DNA from: Lottiidibacillus patelloidae
Lineage (GTDB): Bacteria > Bacillota > Bacilli > Bacillales > SA5d-4
DNA: 64,000 nt
Assembly: GCF_002262935.1 (NCBI RefSeq)
Contig: NZ_NPIA01000001.1
Span: 620,001 to 684,000, forward strand
Direction: 5' to 3'
A model generated the notes under the pieces. The model did not search any database, was not told the DNA's origin, and saw only the letters and a program-made list of their open reading frames with translations. A program made the position numbers and the translations under genes. Below are positions 46,173 through 55,458 of the stretch, piece by piece; position 1 is the first letter of the stretch; each line of letters opens with the position of its first letter.

Positions 46173-47096
46173 ATGGAACTTACGTTTTTAGGAACTGGTG
46201 CGGGTGTACCGGCAAAGGAAAGAAATGTATCAGCTATAGCCTTGAAATTTTTAAATAATAATGGTGCAGTTTGGTTGTTTGATTGCGGAGAAGCTACACA
46301 ACACCAAATTTTACATACATCAATAAAGCCGAGCAAAATAGAAAAGATATTTATTACTCATTTGCACGGGGATCACATCTTTGGTTTGCCTGGCTTGTTA
46401 GGAAGCAGATCTTTTCAAGGGGGAGAAACCGAGTTAACGATTTATGGACCAAAAGGTATTAAGTCTTTCGTTGAAACAGCCCTAACAGTGAGTGGTACAC
46501 ATTTAAAATATCCTTTGAAAATAGAAGAAGTCGATGAAGAGTGGGGCATAGAAACGAGTCATTATTCGGTGACATCAGCACTTCTTGAACATGGCATACC
46601 GTGTTTTGGCTATCGCGTTGTGGAAAAGGATCAACCTGGCGAGCTTAATGTCAAAAGACTACAGGAAATGGGGATTGCTCCTGGTCCGATTTATCGCGAG
46701 TTAAAAGAAGGGAAAAAAATAACGTTGCCAGATGGTAGTACATTAGATGGTAATACGTTAATTGGTCCAGCAAAAAAAGGACGTATTATTGCAATATTAG
46801 GTGATACAAGAGTATGTGAAAATGCTGTCAATTTATCTAAGAGCGCCGATCTAGTCATTCATGAAGCTACTTTTAAATCAAATGAACATGAATTAGCGCA
46901 TCGTTATTTTCATTCAACGGCAAAAGAAGCAGCGGCAGTAGCTGAAAAGGCAGGTGCTAAAAGGCTCATTTTAACGCATATTAGTTCCCGTTATCAAAAG
47001 GAAAGTGCTTTAGAATTAGTGAATGAGGCAAGAGAAAATTTTACTAATACAGAGATTGCTTCGGACTTAGCAATGTATAAAGTGGAAAAAGAATGA
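46173..47096 (+). CDS. rnz: Ribonuclease Z
   Basis: The tRNA 3'-processing endonuclease. The 307 residues equal the B. subtilis enzyme. The zinc motif HLHGDH occurs in [15 protein letters not shown], followed by the exosite-like region [14 protein letters not shown], the aspartate in [10 protein letters not shown] and the final histidine in [10 protein letters not shown]. Two consecutive ATG codons follow GGAGG at 46161-46165; the second (46173) has the better spacing and gives the family start [13 protein letters not shown]. In B. subtilis rnz (yqjK) lies upstream of yqjM, and namA follows here after three small inserts. Confidence 0.96.
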   Translation: MELTFLGTGAGVPAKERNVSAIALKFLNNNGAVWLFDCGEATQHQILHTSIKPSKIEKIFITHLHGDHIFGLPGLLGSRSFQGGETELTIYGPKGIKSFVETALTVSGTHLKYPLKIEEVDEEWGIETSHYSVTSALLEHGIPCFGYRVVEKDQPGELNVKRLQEMGIAPGPIYRELKEGKKITLPDGSTLDGNTLIGPAKKGRIIAILGDTRVCENAVNLSKSADLVIHEATFKSNEHELAHRYFHSTAKEAAAVAEKAGAKRLILTHISSRYQKESALELVNEARENFTNTEIASDLAMYKVEKE

Positions 47097-47106
47097 AAAT
47101 TTCTTA

Positions 47107-47135
47107 TTGATAATGAATATCATTCGTGATAAACT
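47107..47135 (+). promoter_or_regulatory. Promoter with embedded Fur box
   Basis: TTGATA (47107-47112) and TAAACT (47130-47135) are 17 bases apart. The spacer and -35 overlap the palindromic Fur-type sequence TGATAATGAATATCATTCG (47108-47126), so iron-loaded Fur would occlude the promoter. Confidence 0.75.
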
Positions 47136-47145
47136 AAACTCAAAT

Positions 47146-47164
47146 GATAGTAATTCTCATTATC
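47146..47164. promoter_or_regulatory. Second Fur box
   Basis: GATAGTAATTCTCATTATC matches the 19-bp Fur consensus at 15 positions and lies just after the expected transcription start. Confidence 0.75.
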
Positions 47165-47177
47165 AGGGGGAAAAAAC

Positions 47178-47339
47178 ATGCTAATTTCATTTATCGGAAT
47201 GACAGTAATCGTCTATGCGGTAATTATGTTAACTATATTTTATAAAATTCAAGATCGTACAACTACAAAAATTGTTAATGCAGTTAAAAACGTACTACAT
47301 ATTTCGACTTCAAATAAACAAAAACAAACTGCAATGTAA
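47178..47339 (+). CDS. Fur-regulated 53-residue membrane microprotein
   Basis: A 53-codon frame starting ATG after AGGGGG. The N-terminal half is one hydrophobic helix (SFIGMTVIVYAVIMLTIFY); the C-terminal half is polar and basic (KIQDRTTTKIVNAVKN). I recognise no family. It is flanked by a textbook Fur-box promoter and a strong terminator, so it is an autonomous iron-starvation transcription unit. A role in iron homeostasis is inferred from regulation alone. The molecule could also act as an RNA. Confidence 0.7.
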   Translation: MLISFIGMTVIVYAVIMLTIFYKIQDRTTTKIVNAVKNVLHISTSNKQKQTAM

Positions 47340-47357
47340 TAGAAGAAAGCAAGGAAG

Positions 47358-47383
47358 ACAGGGAGGAATCCCTGTTTTTTCTT
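47358..47383 (+). terminator. Terminator after the Fur-regulated microprotein
   Basis: ACAGGGA pairs with TCCCTGT around GGAA, followed by six T. Confidence 0.88.
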
Positions 47384-47467
47384 TGTGGTTTATTATTTTT
47401 TTTGAAACTTTTTTATAAATCTATTCGTCACATTAGCAAAAGAGGATTAATTGAAAGGATGTACACA

Positions 47468-48022
47468 ATGAAAAAAGTTATTTTAGGAATTATTTTTACA
47501 ATGCTATTAACAGCTTGTGGGTCGACTAGTGTTAATGATAACCCTTCTAATGGGAATAACAATTCAAGTGATGAAAAAGAACCAATGTATGAAGGTGTAA
47601 GTGGATTTATCATCAGTCTTTCTAGCGATGAGATGCTAGTTATAGGCATAAAGGATAATGAAGAAGCCACATATTACTCTTTCAATGATAAAACGATTGT
47701 TGAAGATGGTCACGGTGATTGGCTTTCATATAAAGATTTGAGGATTGGTCAATTCGTTGATACGTATTATAGAGGAGGAATTGCAGAATCTTATCCAATG
47801 CAAGGTGGAGCTGCGAAAGTAATTATTCATTCAGATGCTACGTATCCTCCAGCTACTGGTATAGCAAATGCAATTTCGACATTAGACGTTGAAGATGATT
47901 ATCCTTATATTTATGCCTTTAATAAAGACGGTGATTTCTGGACAATTGAAATTAGCTTTTTAAATCAATCGCAAAGCAATATTCAATTCAAAATAAATGA
48001 AGATGGAGAAATTATTGAGTAA
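47468..48022 (+). CDS. DUF3221-like lipoprotein
   Basis: A 184-residue lipoprotein with a signal peptide and lipobox L-T-A-C (KKVILGIIFTMLLTAC), a polar Asn/Ser/Glu linker and a small beta-rich domain (~45-120). The pattern VSGFIISLSSDEMLVIGI, LRIGQFVDTYYRGG and ESYPMQGGAAKVII resembles the DUF3221 (YobA-like) OB-fold. The C-terminal 60 residues form a second, unrecognised domain. The ATG at 47468 is chosen because it begins the signal peptide; a longer open frame upstream lacks a ribosome site. Confidence 0.75.
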   Translation: MKKVILGIIFTMLLTACGSTSVNDNPSNGNNNSSDEKEPMYEGVSGFIISLSSDEMLVIGIKDNEEATYYSFNDKTIVEDGHGDWLSYKDLRIGQFVDTYYRGGIAESYPMQGGAAKVIIHSDATYPPATGIANAISTLDVEDDYPYIYAFNKDGDFWTIEISFLNQSQSNIQFKINEDGEIIE

Positions 48023-48029
48023 TAAAAAT

Positions 48030-48062
48030 TGCACAGCTACTGAGATAGCTGTGCATGTTTTT
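48030..48062 (+). terminator. Terminator after the DUF3221-like lipoprotein
   Basis: TGCACAGCTA pairs with TAGCTGTGCA around CTGAG, followed by TGTTTTT. Confidence 0.88.
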
Positions 48063-48114
48063 GTTTTATAAAGTTTAACTTTTTACACAAGAACTAGGAT
48101 GATGAAATTAGGGA

Positions 48115-48285
48115 TTGCTTCAGCTTTTCTTAGCTGATCCAGCTGCGGCTCACAGCGACTAGTAATCTTCACACTTTTTATTTACGATAAGTCAACATCA
48201 GCTCGTACCACTCGCTGTGTTTCCTTTATCTCAAACAAAGTGCTCCAGCTTATACGTCGCTGAGCGTTCGCCTCGCTTTTCTTAT
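48115..48285. repeat. Diverged single copy of the structured intergenic repeat
   Basis: This copy shares the opening GCTTCAGCTTTTCTT, the central CTTCACACT and CGATAAGT, TCCTTTATCT and GTGCTCCAG, and the closing CGCTTTTCTTATT with the tandem repeat at 27472-27794. The outer stem reads CACTTT/AAAGTG (48172-48177 with 48237-48242) instead of CACTCT/AGAGTG. The 19-base apical segment (48199-48217) pairs CAGC with GCTG. It touches the stop codon of namA and fills the gap between convergent genes. Confidence 0.85.
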
Positions 48286-49319
48286 TACCACGCTCGATTA
48301 TATTGTTGCGGACTTTCTATTGTTGCGTTTAGTTCTTTAGCTGCAGTTCTTGGCCAGTAAGGGTCACGTAATAATTCTCGACCAATAAATACTAGATCAG
48401 CTCGATTATTTTGAATGATTTCCTCTGCCTGCAGCCCACTAGTGATCATTCCAACTGCACCTGTTGCAATATGTGCTTCATTGCGGATTTTATCTGCAAA
48501 GGCTACTTGGTAGCCAGGAAATACATTTATTTTTTGTTGTAATTTAACTTGGATAACTCCACCAGAGCTGCAATCAACTAGGTCAACCCCTTGCTCTTTC
48601 ATCCACTGAGCAACGGAGACATATGTATCAGCGTTATTTCCTTGTTCATGGTAGTCACTAGCAGAAATACGAACGAATAATGGACCATCCCACACTTCTT
48701 TGACTGAAGTAATGATTTCTTTTAAGAAGCGGTAACGGTTCTCCATATTACCACCGTACTGATCTTGGCGTGTATTGATTAGTGGCGATAGAAATTCATT
48801 AATTAAATATCCGTGTGCGCCGTGTAATTCAATAATATCAAAGCCAGCTTCTTTTGCTCTTCTAGCCCCTTCCTTGAAGTCATTAATCGTTTTCTTAATT
48901 TGTTCTTCACTCATTGCTACTGGTACTTTCATGCCTTCTTTATGAGGTTCAGCTGTAGGTGCGATTATATCTTCCTTTACCATAGCTTTTCTTCCAGCAT
49001 GTGCTAGTTGAATTGCTGCCTTACTACCTGCTTCATGGATGCCATGGACTAGCTCCTTTAAGCCAGTAACATGCTCATCATTCCAAATTCCAAGGTCCTC
49101 TTCAGAAATACGTCCTTCTGTAGAAACTGCGGTTGCTTCTAAACAAATTAGTCCAACTTGGCCAACTGCTCGACTTATGTAATGAGTTTTATGAAAGCTT
49201 GTTACTTTTCCATCTTGTTCTAGACAAGAATACATGCACATAGGTGACATAACTATTCGGTTTTTTAAGGTAACACCATTAATAGTGATCGGTGAAAATA
49301 ATGCTGTATTGTTACTCAT
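48285..49319 (-). CDS. namA: NADPH dehydrogenase NamA (old yellow enzyme, YqjM)
   Basis: An FMN-dependent ene-reductase acting on alpha,beta-unsaturated carbonyls and nitro compounds, induced by oxidative stress in B. subtilis. The 344 residues show SPMCMYS (the FMN-tuning cysteine), [10 protein letters not shown], the paired histidines region [16 protein letters not shown], and [14 protein letters not shown]. The ATG at 49319 follows AAGGGGTG; a longer frame extending 87 bases upstream lacks a site. Neighbour relations to rnz and yqjP match B. subtilis. Confidence 0.94.
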   Translation of the reverse strand: MSNNTALFSPITINGVTLKNRIVMSPMCMYSCLEQDGKVTSFHKTHYISRAVGQVGLICLEATAVSTEGRISEEDLGIWNDEHVTGLKELVHGIHEAGSKAAIQLAHAGRKAMVKEDIIAPTAEPHKEGMKVPVAMSEEQIKKTINDFKEGARRAKEAGFDIIELHGAHGYLINEFLSPLINTRQDQYGGNMENRYRFLKEIITSVKEVWDGPLFVRISASDYHEQGNNADTYVSVAQWMKEQGVDLVDCSSGGVIQVKLQQKINVFPGYQVAFADKIRNEAHIATGAVGMITSGLQAEEIIQNNRADLVFIGRELLRDPYWPRTAAKELNATIESPQQYNRAW

Positions 49320-49431
49320 TTGAAACACCCCTTCATTCTCTAATCTATAAATATCGTACCACATTAAAAGAATCTTGAGAAAAATTAAACTTGAGAAACA
49401 TTGCATTAAAAAAGAAGGAATCTAATCCTCC

Positions 49432-50382
49432 TTAAAAGCCATAGCGATTAAAAAATTCTAGTATATCAGCTTTATATTGCTTGGGAAACTGTTTGTAGGC
49501 ATCCTTATGTCGGTCACTATCATAAAGTATTAATGTTATTTCTTTTTTCTCTTTATATTTCTCATAAATATATTTGCTATTTTTAGCAGGGATTGTTGTG
49601 TCATTTATGGAGTGAATGAGTAGAATAGGTCCGTTGAAATTATTTATCGCATCAATTGGTGAAACATCAGCTATATTGGTTCCTGTAATAATCGGAATCA
49701 TAAATAAGATTGCGGGAGTAAAAGGATAGTTAGGGAGATTTGACCATTGTGATAAGTTCTCATTAACAAACCCTTGTAAGTTCCTAAATGAGGAATCGGC
49801 AACAACTAGTTTCACAGATTCATGTTTACTGGCAGTAAGTAATGAGACTGCAGCCCCTTGTGACCATCCCATTAAACATATCTCGGCATCTGCATTTATG
49901 GTTAAGATATAATCAATCGCCCCTAGCAAGTCATTTTCTTCATGATAGCCTACTGTTGTTATTTTTCCATCAGATACTCCGCTATTACGGTAGTCAAACG
50001 TCAAAATGTTGTAGCCATTATCATGCAAGAATTTATAAAAATTAGGACCTTTACTGCCAAATATATTACGGTTTCCACCGTATCCATGTGATAATATGAC
50101 CCATTTATTCGTATCACGTTTTGCCTTAATAATCCATCCACTAAGTGATATCTTATCTTTTCTACTTAGAAAAATTATATTTTCAGTGGGGAGATTTTTT
50201 TTGGAAGGGTGATGCTTTGCAATGGTTCGATCTGGGTGAGTCAACTTCGTAGCAACGGAAAAACTTAGTAGTGATACTGTACATAAACTAAAGACTAGTA
50301 AAATAAAAAGTCCTAATGCCAATTTAGAATAGTTGCTTTTTACATCGGAGGGGCGTTTTTCATTTTTATTTTTCGCCCTCAA
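49432..50382 (-). CDS. Membrane-anchored alpha/beta hydrolase
   Basis: A 316-residue serine hydrolase with one N-terminal transmembrane helix (KLALGLFILLVFSLCTVSLL). The oxyanion segment is SHGYGGNR, the nucleophile elbow is GWSQGA, and the acid and base appear as HSINDTTIP and SDRHKDAYK. It resembles the BAAT/DUF1100-like exported hydrolases of the YqkD/YfhR type. The substrate is unknown. Start is TTG with a distant AAAGGG site, so the N terminus is slightly uncertain. Confidence 0.82.
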   Translation of the reverse strand: MRAKNKNEKRPSDVKSNYSKLALGLFILLVFSLCTVSLLSFSVATKLTHPDRTIAKHHPSKKNLPTENIIFLSRKDKISLSGWIIKAKRDTNKWVILSHGYGGNRNIFGSKGPNFYKFLHDNGYNILTFDYRNSGVSDGKITTVGYHEENDLLGAIDYILTINADAEICLMGWSQGAAVSLLTASKHESVKLVVADSSFRNLQGFVNENLSQWSNLPNYPFTPAILFMIPIITGTNIADVSPIDAINNFNGPILLIHSINDTTIPAKNSKYIYEKYKEKKEITLILYDSDRHKDAYKQFPKQYKADILEFFNRYGF

Positions 50383-50604
50383 ATCTTATTTCACGCCCTT
50401 TCAATCTAAATTTAACAAGGCACACATATATATACTTTATACTATGTCAATCGTCCTATTTTGGTCGCAAAAGTTTGCATACATTGTCGATTTATACATA
50501 AGAATGTAAGTTGATGACTAGTTTTCTCGAATGTATTTTTTTTTGAATTTTACTAGTGTATGATTAAATTCGTTGCTGATTTTTTTGAATTGGAGTGAGT
50601 TTTT

Positions 50605-50793
50605 ATGCCTTTAATGTCTCTAGTGGATTTAATTGAAATGAAACGTAATCGTATGTTTGAAATTGCCGAACAATATGGTCTTACTGATGATAAAACAGTT
50701 AAATGTAGTCAAGAACTAGACCAATTATTAAATATGTATCGAAAAGTAGTGAACGGTACGTATAGAGATCAATATAGTTCTGTTACTGCTTAA
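50605..50793 (+). CDS. Spo0E-family aspartyl-phosphate phosphatase
   Basis: A 62-residue helical hairpin protein with the family signature: an I-E-x-K-R type helix (LVDLIEMKRNRMFEIAEQYG) followed by S-Q-E-L-D (SQELDQLLNMY). Such proteins dephosphorylate Spo0A~P and delay sporulation. The start follows GGAGTGAG. It stands alone between divergent and convergent neighbours; which phospho-protein it acts on cannot be told from sequence. Confidence 0.9.
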   Translation: MPLMSLVDLIEMKRNRMFEIAEQYGLTDDKTVKCSQELDQLLNMYRKVVNGTYRDQYSSVTA

Positions 50794-50882
50794 TATATTT
50801 AGGCTAACGTTGAAAGTATAAAAATAACCCGCTCAAAATAGAGGGGGTTACATGTGTAAGGGGTAATTAATTTTTTTCTTTT

Positions 50883-51629
50883 TTACCAAAGCCAGCATCT
50901 TTTTTTGTTATCTCTTACTTCTAGTGCTTTGTTCGGCATATCAGTCATTATTGCATCGATGTTCCACTTGAAAAATTGCCTCATTAAAAAGCTACGATTG
51001 ACAGTATAAGTTCTAACTTTTAACTCTTCTTTATGAAATCCTTCAATCGTTTTTTGTGACAAGCTCGTAAAGCGAATATGCATGCTAGTTGCGCCCATTC
51101 CTTTTGCGTATTTCCAAGGTGTAATCATACGTGCTGATTGAAGTGGCGCTACATTAATATGTTCATCTATCTCTAATAATCGCTTTAAACTGCAATGGTT
51201 AAATGAAGAAAAAATAACTTCCGTTTCCATGCCGTATTTTTTAACGAGTTCGTAGACTATTTTTTCGATCTTTTCATAATCAATAATATTGTTTTTCAGT
51301 TCAATATTTAGCTCAAGCTTCGTATCTTTTATCCACACTAGCACTTCTTCTAAAGTTGGAATTTTTTCTTTATTAAAAGTTGAGTTAAACCAGCTACCTG
51401 CATCTAATTCCTTCAGCTCTTTTAATGACATATCTTTGACGAAACCACTACCGTTTGTCGTTCGTTTTAATTGCTCATCATGAATAACGACGGGAACATT
51501 GTCTTTTGAAAGTTGAACATCAAGCTCAATTCCTTCTGCGCCCATTTCCAATGCCTTTTTAAAAGCAATCATTGTGTTTTCCGGGTAGTCTTTACTAGCG
51601 CCACGATGTGCGTAAATGAGTGTCTTCAT
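50883..51629 (-). CDS. Glycerophosphodiester phosphodiesterase
   Basis: A 248-residue GDPD-family enzyme that hydrolyses glycerophosphodiesters to glycerol-3-phosphate and an alcohol. The catalytic segments are intact: HRGASKDYPENT near the N terminus (first catalytic His), GIELDVQLSKDNVPVVIHDE (metal ligands E, D and the second His), and LNIELKNN. No signal peptide is present, so it is cytoplasmic (UgpQ/YhdW-like). RBS is AGAAGGTGAT. Confidence 0.92.
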   Translation of the reverse strand: MKTLIYAHRGASKDYPENTMIAFKKALEMGAEGIELDVQLSKDNVPVVIHDEQLKRTTNGSGFVKDMSLKELKELDAGSWFNSTFNKEKIPTLEEVLVWIKDTKLELNIELKNNIIDYEKIEKIVYELVKKYGMETEVIFSSFNHCSLKRLLEIDEHINVAPLQSARMITPWKYAKGMGATSMHIRFTSLSQKTIEGFHKEELKVRTYTVNRSFLMRQFFKWNIDAIMTDMPNKALEVRDNKKRCWLW

Positions 51630-51779
51630 CCAATCACCTTCTATGTTATAATCTGCAAAAATGAACGTTTACTATAAAAGTGGTACGATAGAAATATAAA
51701 TGTCATAGATATGATTATAATATAGTTTGTAGATAATTTCGTATAGGTATTTATCCAACTGATGAGGAGATGTTTTGAA

Positions 51780-52739
51780 ATGAGTGAAAATGTTCAATTA
51801 GCGACATTTGCTGGGGGCTGTTTTTGGTGCATGGTTAAGCCTTTTGATACAGAACCAGGAATTATGAAAGTAGAGTCAGGTTATTCGGGTGGAGATAAAG
51901 AAAACCCTACATATAAGGAAGTTTGTTCAGAAACGACTGGGCATTATGAAGCGGTACAAATTACGTTTGATCCGGCCATTTTTTCATATGAAAAGCTATT
52001 AGATGTGTATTGGCGTCAAATTGATCCGACAGATGCAGGAGGACAGTTTCATGATCGCGGACATTCGTATACAACAGCGATTTTTTATCACGATGAAGCG
52101 CAAAAGATAGCAGCAGAGAATTCAAAACGAGCATTGGAGGAAAGCGGGCGTTTTTCAAAGCCGATTGTAACGAAAATTTTACCTTACAGCGGTTTTTATC
52201 CTGCTGAGGAATACCATCAACAATTTTATAAGAAGAATCAGTTCCGGTATGAACTTTACCGAAAAGGATCTGGCCGTGATGCTTTTATCAAGTCTCACTG
52301 GACAGACGCGGAAAAAAAGCAGCATTTAAAGGAAAAGCTAACACCGATGCAATATGAAGTTACGCAAAATAATGGTACCGAGCCACCGTTTGAAAACGAG
52401 TACTGGGATAATACAGAAGAAGGGCTATATGTTGACATTGTCTCAGGCAAGCCACTCTTTAGCTCACGTGAGCAGTTCCAATCTGGTTGTGGTTGGCCAA
52501 GCTTTACGAAACCTCTTGAAAAAGAAGAAGTGGAAGAAAAAATGGACATTTCTCATCGAATGGTGCGAACAGAAGTCCGTAGTAAATCAGCAGATTCTCA
52601 TTTAGGTCATGTGTTTGAGGATGGGCCGAAAGAGGCGGGCGGACTGCGCTATTGTATTAATTCTGCTGCTCTTCGCTTCATTCCTAAGGAAGATCTTGAA
52701 AAAGAAGGGTATGGCGAATACAAAAAAATATTTGAATAG
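51780..52739 (+). CDS. msrAB: Bifunctional methionine sulfoxide reductase MsrA/MsrB
   Basis: A 319-residue fusion. The MsrA domain (~1-155) has the catalytic GGCFWC motif and [12 protein letters not shown]. The MsrB domain (~180-315) has [22 protein letters not shown] and the catalytic cysteine in [11 protein letters not shown]. The MsrB part lacks the two zinc CxxC motifs found in some homologues. It repairs both stereoisomers of oxidised methionine. ATG at 51780 follows GAGGAG; an in-frame ATG 18 bases earlier overlaps that site. Confidence 0.95.
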   Translation: MSENVQLATFAGGCFWCMVKPFDTEPGIMKVESGYSGGDKENPTYKEVCSETTGHYEAVQITFDPAIFSYEKLLDVYWRQIDPTDAGGQFHDRGHSYTTAIFYHDEAQKIAAENSKRALEESGRFSKPIVTKILPYSGFYPAEEYHQQFYKKNQFRYELYRKGSGRDAFIKSHWTDAEKKQHLKEKLTPMQYEVTQNNGTEPPFENEYWDNTEEGLYVDIVSGKPLFSSREQFQSGCGWPSFTKPLEKEEVEEKMDISHRMVRTEVRSKSADSHLGHVFEDGPKEAGGLRYCINSAALRFIPKEDLEKEGYGEYKKIFE

Positions 52740-52750
52740 AAAGTGACCTT

Positions 52751-52781
52751 GGCACAGCATCTTTTTCGCTGTGCCTTTTTC
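52751..52781 (+). terminator. Terminator after msrAB
   Basis: GGCACAGC pairs with GCTGTGCC, followed by five T. Confidence 0.9.
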
Positions 52782-52833
52782 TCTTTGGTGGTAAAATAGA
52801 TGAAGCAATACTTTTAGGAGGAAAATCTTACAT

Positions 52834-53802
52834 ATGATAGATAAATTAAATGATGAACTATATAAAATTGTCATCCCGACACCATTTGCTGTTGGTCCAG
52901 TAAATGTTTATTTAATGAAAGGTGAAAAACTAACATTGGTTGATGTCGGTCCGAAAACGGAAGAAGCTTGGAGTACATTAACAGTAGGGTTAGCACAGCT
53001 AGGGTACACTCCTGATGATATAGAGCAAATCGTTATTACACATCATCATCCAGATCACGTTGGGCTAATTGATTATTTTCCTGGAGTTCCTATTGAAGGC
53101 CATTGGCGCAACAAACTATGGTTAAAACAAGACGAAGAGTTTTTAAACTATCATAATCGTTTTTTTACTGAACTGTTACGAGAAAATGGGACTCCAGAAA
53201 AATACCTTGAAAGAGGAATAGATCTTACTAGCACATTGAAATATTCCTGTAATTCAGAATTACATAGAGAAGTTAGTGAAGGTGATACGATTGATGGTTT
53301 ACCTGGATGGAAAGTGTTTGAAACGCCAGGGCATGCAAGCAGTCATATCGTTTTATATCATGAACAAGAGGGAGTAATGCTTGGAGGAGATCATATTTTA
53401 CAAAAAATTTCCTCAAACCCTCTTTTAGAACCGCCAATTCCTGCAATAGATAAAGAGCGTTTAAAGCCGTTGTTACAATATCGCGAGTCATTAGAAAAAT
53501 GTATTGAGCTAAAGCCAACAGTTGTACACTCTGGTCACGGTGATGAAGTGACAAATGTTGCTTCTTTATTAAAGATGCGTTTAAAACAGCAAGAAAAGCG
53601 AGCGGCAATGGTTAAAAGGTGGATCAGCAGTGAACCGATGTCAGCGTTTGAAATTTGTCAGCGCTTATTTCCTAAAGTGTATGACCAACAATTTGCATTA
53701 GCAATATCGGAAACGTTTGGTCAATTAGACTATTTAGAAGCAAACAATGAAATTAAGAAAAAACAAATGAACAATCAAATTATATTTGAGGTAACGTCAT
53801 GA
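52834..53802 (+). CDS. yqjP: Metallo-beta-lactamase-fold hydrolase YqjP
   Basis: A 322-residue MBL-fold protein. The zinc motif H-x-H-x-D-H is THHHPDHVGLI, further ligands lie in ETPGHASSHIVLY and the MLGGDHIL aspartate, and the final histidine in TVVHSGHGD. A C-terminal helical extension (~230-322) is typical of the YqjP/LACTB2-like group. The substrate is unknown. It overlaps the next gene by ATGA, as in the yqjP-yqjQ pair of B. subtilis. Confidence 0.9.
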   Translation: MIDKLNDELYKIVIPTPFAVGPVNVYLMKGEKLTLVDVGPKTEEAWSTLTVGLAQLGYTPDDIEQIVITHHHPDHVGLIDYFPGVPIEGHWRNKLWLKQDEEFLNYHNRFFTELLRENGTPEKYLERGIDLTSTLKYSCNSELHREVSEGDTIDGLPGWKVFETPGHASSHIVLYHEQEGVMLGGDHILQKISSNPLLEPPIPAIDKERLKPLLQYRESLEKCIELKPTVVHSGHGDEVTNVASLLKMRLKQQEKRAAMVKRWISSEPMSAFEICQRLFPKVYDQQFALAISETFGQLDYLEANNEIKKKQMNNQIIFEVTS

Positions 53803-54590
53803 GTAGGTTAGCTGGGAAACATTTCGTCATTACTGGAGCATCGAGTGGACTTGGAAAAGAGCTCGCTCACGAAGTAGCAAAGTGTGGGGGACATGTGAGC
53901 TTGCTTGCTCGTTCTTCGGAAAAGATAAAAGAGTTAAGTGAGAAAATTTCTTCTACATATGGGGTGAAAAGTGCGTATTACGAGCTTGACGTCTCTGATG
54001 AAAAGGCTGTGAGAAGCGTTTTCTCAACTATTTATTCAGAGTGGCAAACAATTGATTGTTTAATAAATAATGCTGGTTTTGGTCTTTTCGAACGCGCTAT
54101 AGATGCTAATTTTGCTGAAACGAAAGAGATGTTCGAAGTAAATGTCCTCGGGGTGATCTCATGCACCCAAGCAGTGTTGCCGAGAATGCTTAAAGAAAAT
54201 AGCGGCCAAATCGTCAATATTGGTTCACAAGCAGGGAAAATTGCTACACCTAAATCAAGTGCATATTGCGCAACAAAATATGCATTAATTGGATATTCAA
54301 ATAGCCTCCGTCTTGAACTGAACAAAACAAATGTTGCAGTTACTGTCATTAACCCAGGACCAATGAAAACGGACTTTTTAACGATTGCCGATCCTTCTGG
54401 AAATTACGTCAAAAATGCTGGGAAGTATATGCTTTCTGCCCGTGATGTTGCGAAAAAAACAGTCATTGCTATTGAGAAGCGTAAGCGGGAATTAAACTTA
54501 CCGTTATGGATGAATATAGCAAGCAAAGTGTATGCGCTATTCCCGAGCTTGTTTGAAAGATTAGCAAGGCGTTCGTTTGAGTTGAAATAA
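53799..54590 (+). CDS. yqjQ: SDR-family oxidoreductase YqjQ
   Basis: A 263-residue classical short-chain dehydrogenase: cofactor motif TGASSGLGKE (~12-21), NNAG, catalytic serine in NIGSQAGKIA and Y-x-x-x-K in YCATK. The substrate is unknown. It is translationally coupled to yqjP. The next gene, yqzH, is convergent and ends one base away, so the two stop codons face each other. Confidence 0.9.
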   Translation: MSRLAGKHFVITGASSGLGKELAHEVAKCGGHVSLLARSSEKIKELSEKISSTYGVKSAYYELDVSDEKAVRSVFSTIYSEWQTIDCLINNAGFGLFERAIDANFAETKEMFEVNVLGVISCTQAVLPRMLKENSGQIVNIGSQAGKIATPKSSAYCATKYALIGYSNSLRLELNKTNVAVTVINPGPMKTDFLTIADPSGNYVKNAGKYMLSARDVAKKTVIAIEKRKRELNLPLWMNIASKVYALFPSLFERLARRSFELK

Positions 54591-54591
54591 C

Positions 54592-54789
54592 TTAGTTTTT
54601 CGACAAGTATTCATAGACAACATCGTGAATAATGACATGTAAATCTGCTTTTTTATGTTCATTTACATAGTCGTTTATTTGCTGGGCAATTATTTCATAG
54701 TCCTTTTTTGGAAACGGCATTACGTCTAAATCATGATTATAATTTAAAAAGCACTGTTGTACTTTCTTATATAGAAACTTTTCGTTCAT
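54592..54789 (-). CDS. yqzH: YqzH-like small protein
   Basis: A 65-residue protein (MNEKFLYKKVQQCFLNY at the start, VHVIIHDVVYEYL-like helix near the end). Its identity rests mainly on its position next to yqjQ, where B. subtilis has yqzH, and on similar size. There is no signal peptide or membrane segment. Function is unknown. Confidence 0.75.
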   Translation of the reverse strand: MNEKFLYKKVQQCFLNYNHDLDVMPFPKKDYEIIAQQINDYVNEHKKADLHVIIHDVVYEYLSKN

Positions 54790-54837
54790 TTAGGCATTCG
54801 ACCTTTCTATTACGCTACATTTACTTTTGGAGGAACT

Positions 54838-55380
54838 ATGAATTATACTTTATCTCAAATTGCCAAAGTGCTCAATGAAAAAAATGTGACTTGGGCTGTC
54901 GGTGGTTCGTATTTATTACGACAATATAACCTTTGTAATGTTGTACGAGATTTAGATATTTTTGTTGCAGAAGAAGATATACATGAAGCACTAAAGCAAC
55001 TGGATATGCTCGGAGAAGGGAAAAAGGGGACATCAAAACTTCCTTATGGAACTGAATTTTTCTATAACTATGTTATTGCTGATACGTCAATAGATGTTAT
55101 GGCTAAATTTAAAGTGTTTCATGAGGAAGGGGAGTATGAGCACCCTTTTTCATCGCAGTCAGTAAATGCCTTTATATGCATTGAAGGTGAGAGAATTCCC
55201 TTGATGGAGGTTACCGATTGGTATGTACTTTATCAGCTTATCCCAAGGCGTGATGAAAAAGTGAAGGCAATAGAGCGATACTTTCATGAAACTGCCCCGC
55301 CCAATTCTGTTCGACTAGCGCAGTTAAGTAATGCGATTTTACCTAAAAAGGTGAAAGAAAATATAGCTGGATATCTTTAA
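54838..55380 (+). CDS. Nucleotidyltransferase-fold protein, unknown substrate
   Basis: A 180-residue protein with the polymerase-beta/aminoglycoside-nucleotidyltransferase signature: GGSYLL (residues 22-27) followed by RDLDIFV (D-x-D, ~39-45). A later acidic strand is DTSIDVMAKF. This suggests transfer of a nucleotide to a protein or small molecule. RBS is GGAGG. It marks the left edge of the accessory region, directly after the conserved yqj block, and a terminator hairpin follows. Confidence 0.75.
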   Translation: MNYTLSQIAKVLNEKNVTWAVGGSYLLRQYNLCNVVRDLDIFVAEEDIHEALKQLDMLGEGKKGTSKLPYGTEFFYNYVIADTSIDVMAKFKVFHEEGEYEHPFSSQSVNAFICIEGERIPLMEVTDWYVLYQLIPRRDEKVKAIERYFHETAPPNSVRLAQLSNAILPKKVKENIAGYL

Positions 55381-55458
55381 TATATTAAAGGTCCTTAGTT
55401 ATGCCGTTCTCTCTTAAAATACATCAGATTTAAAAATCATAATAAGAACAGCTATGTT

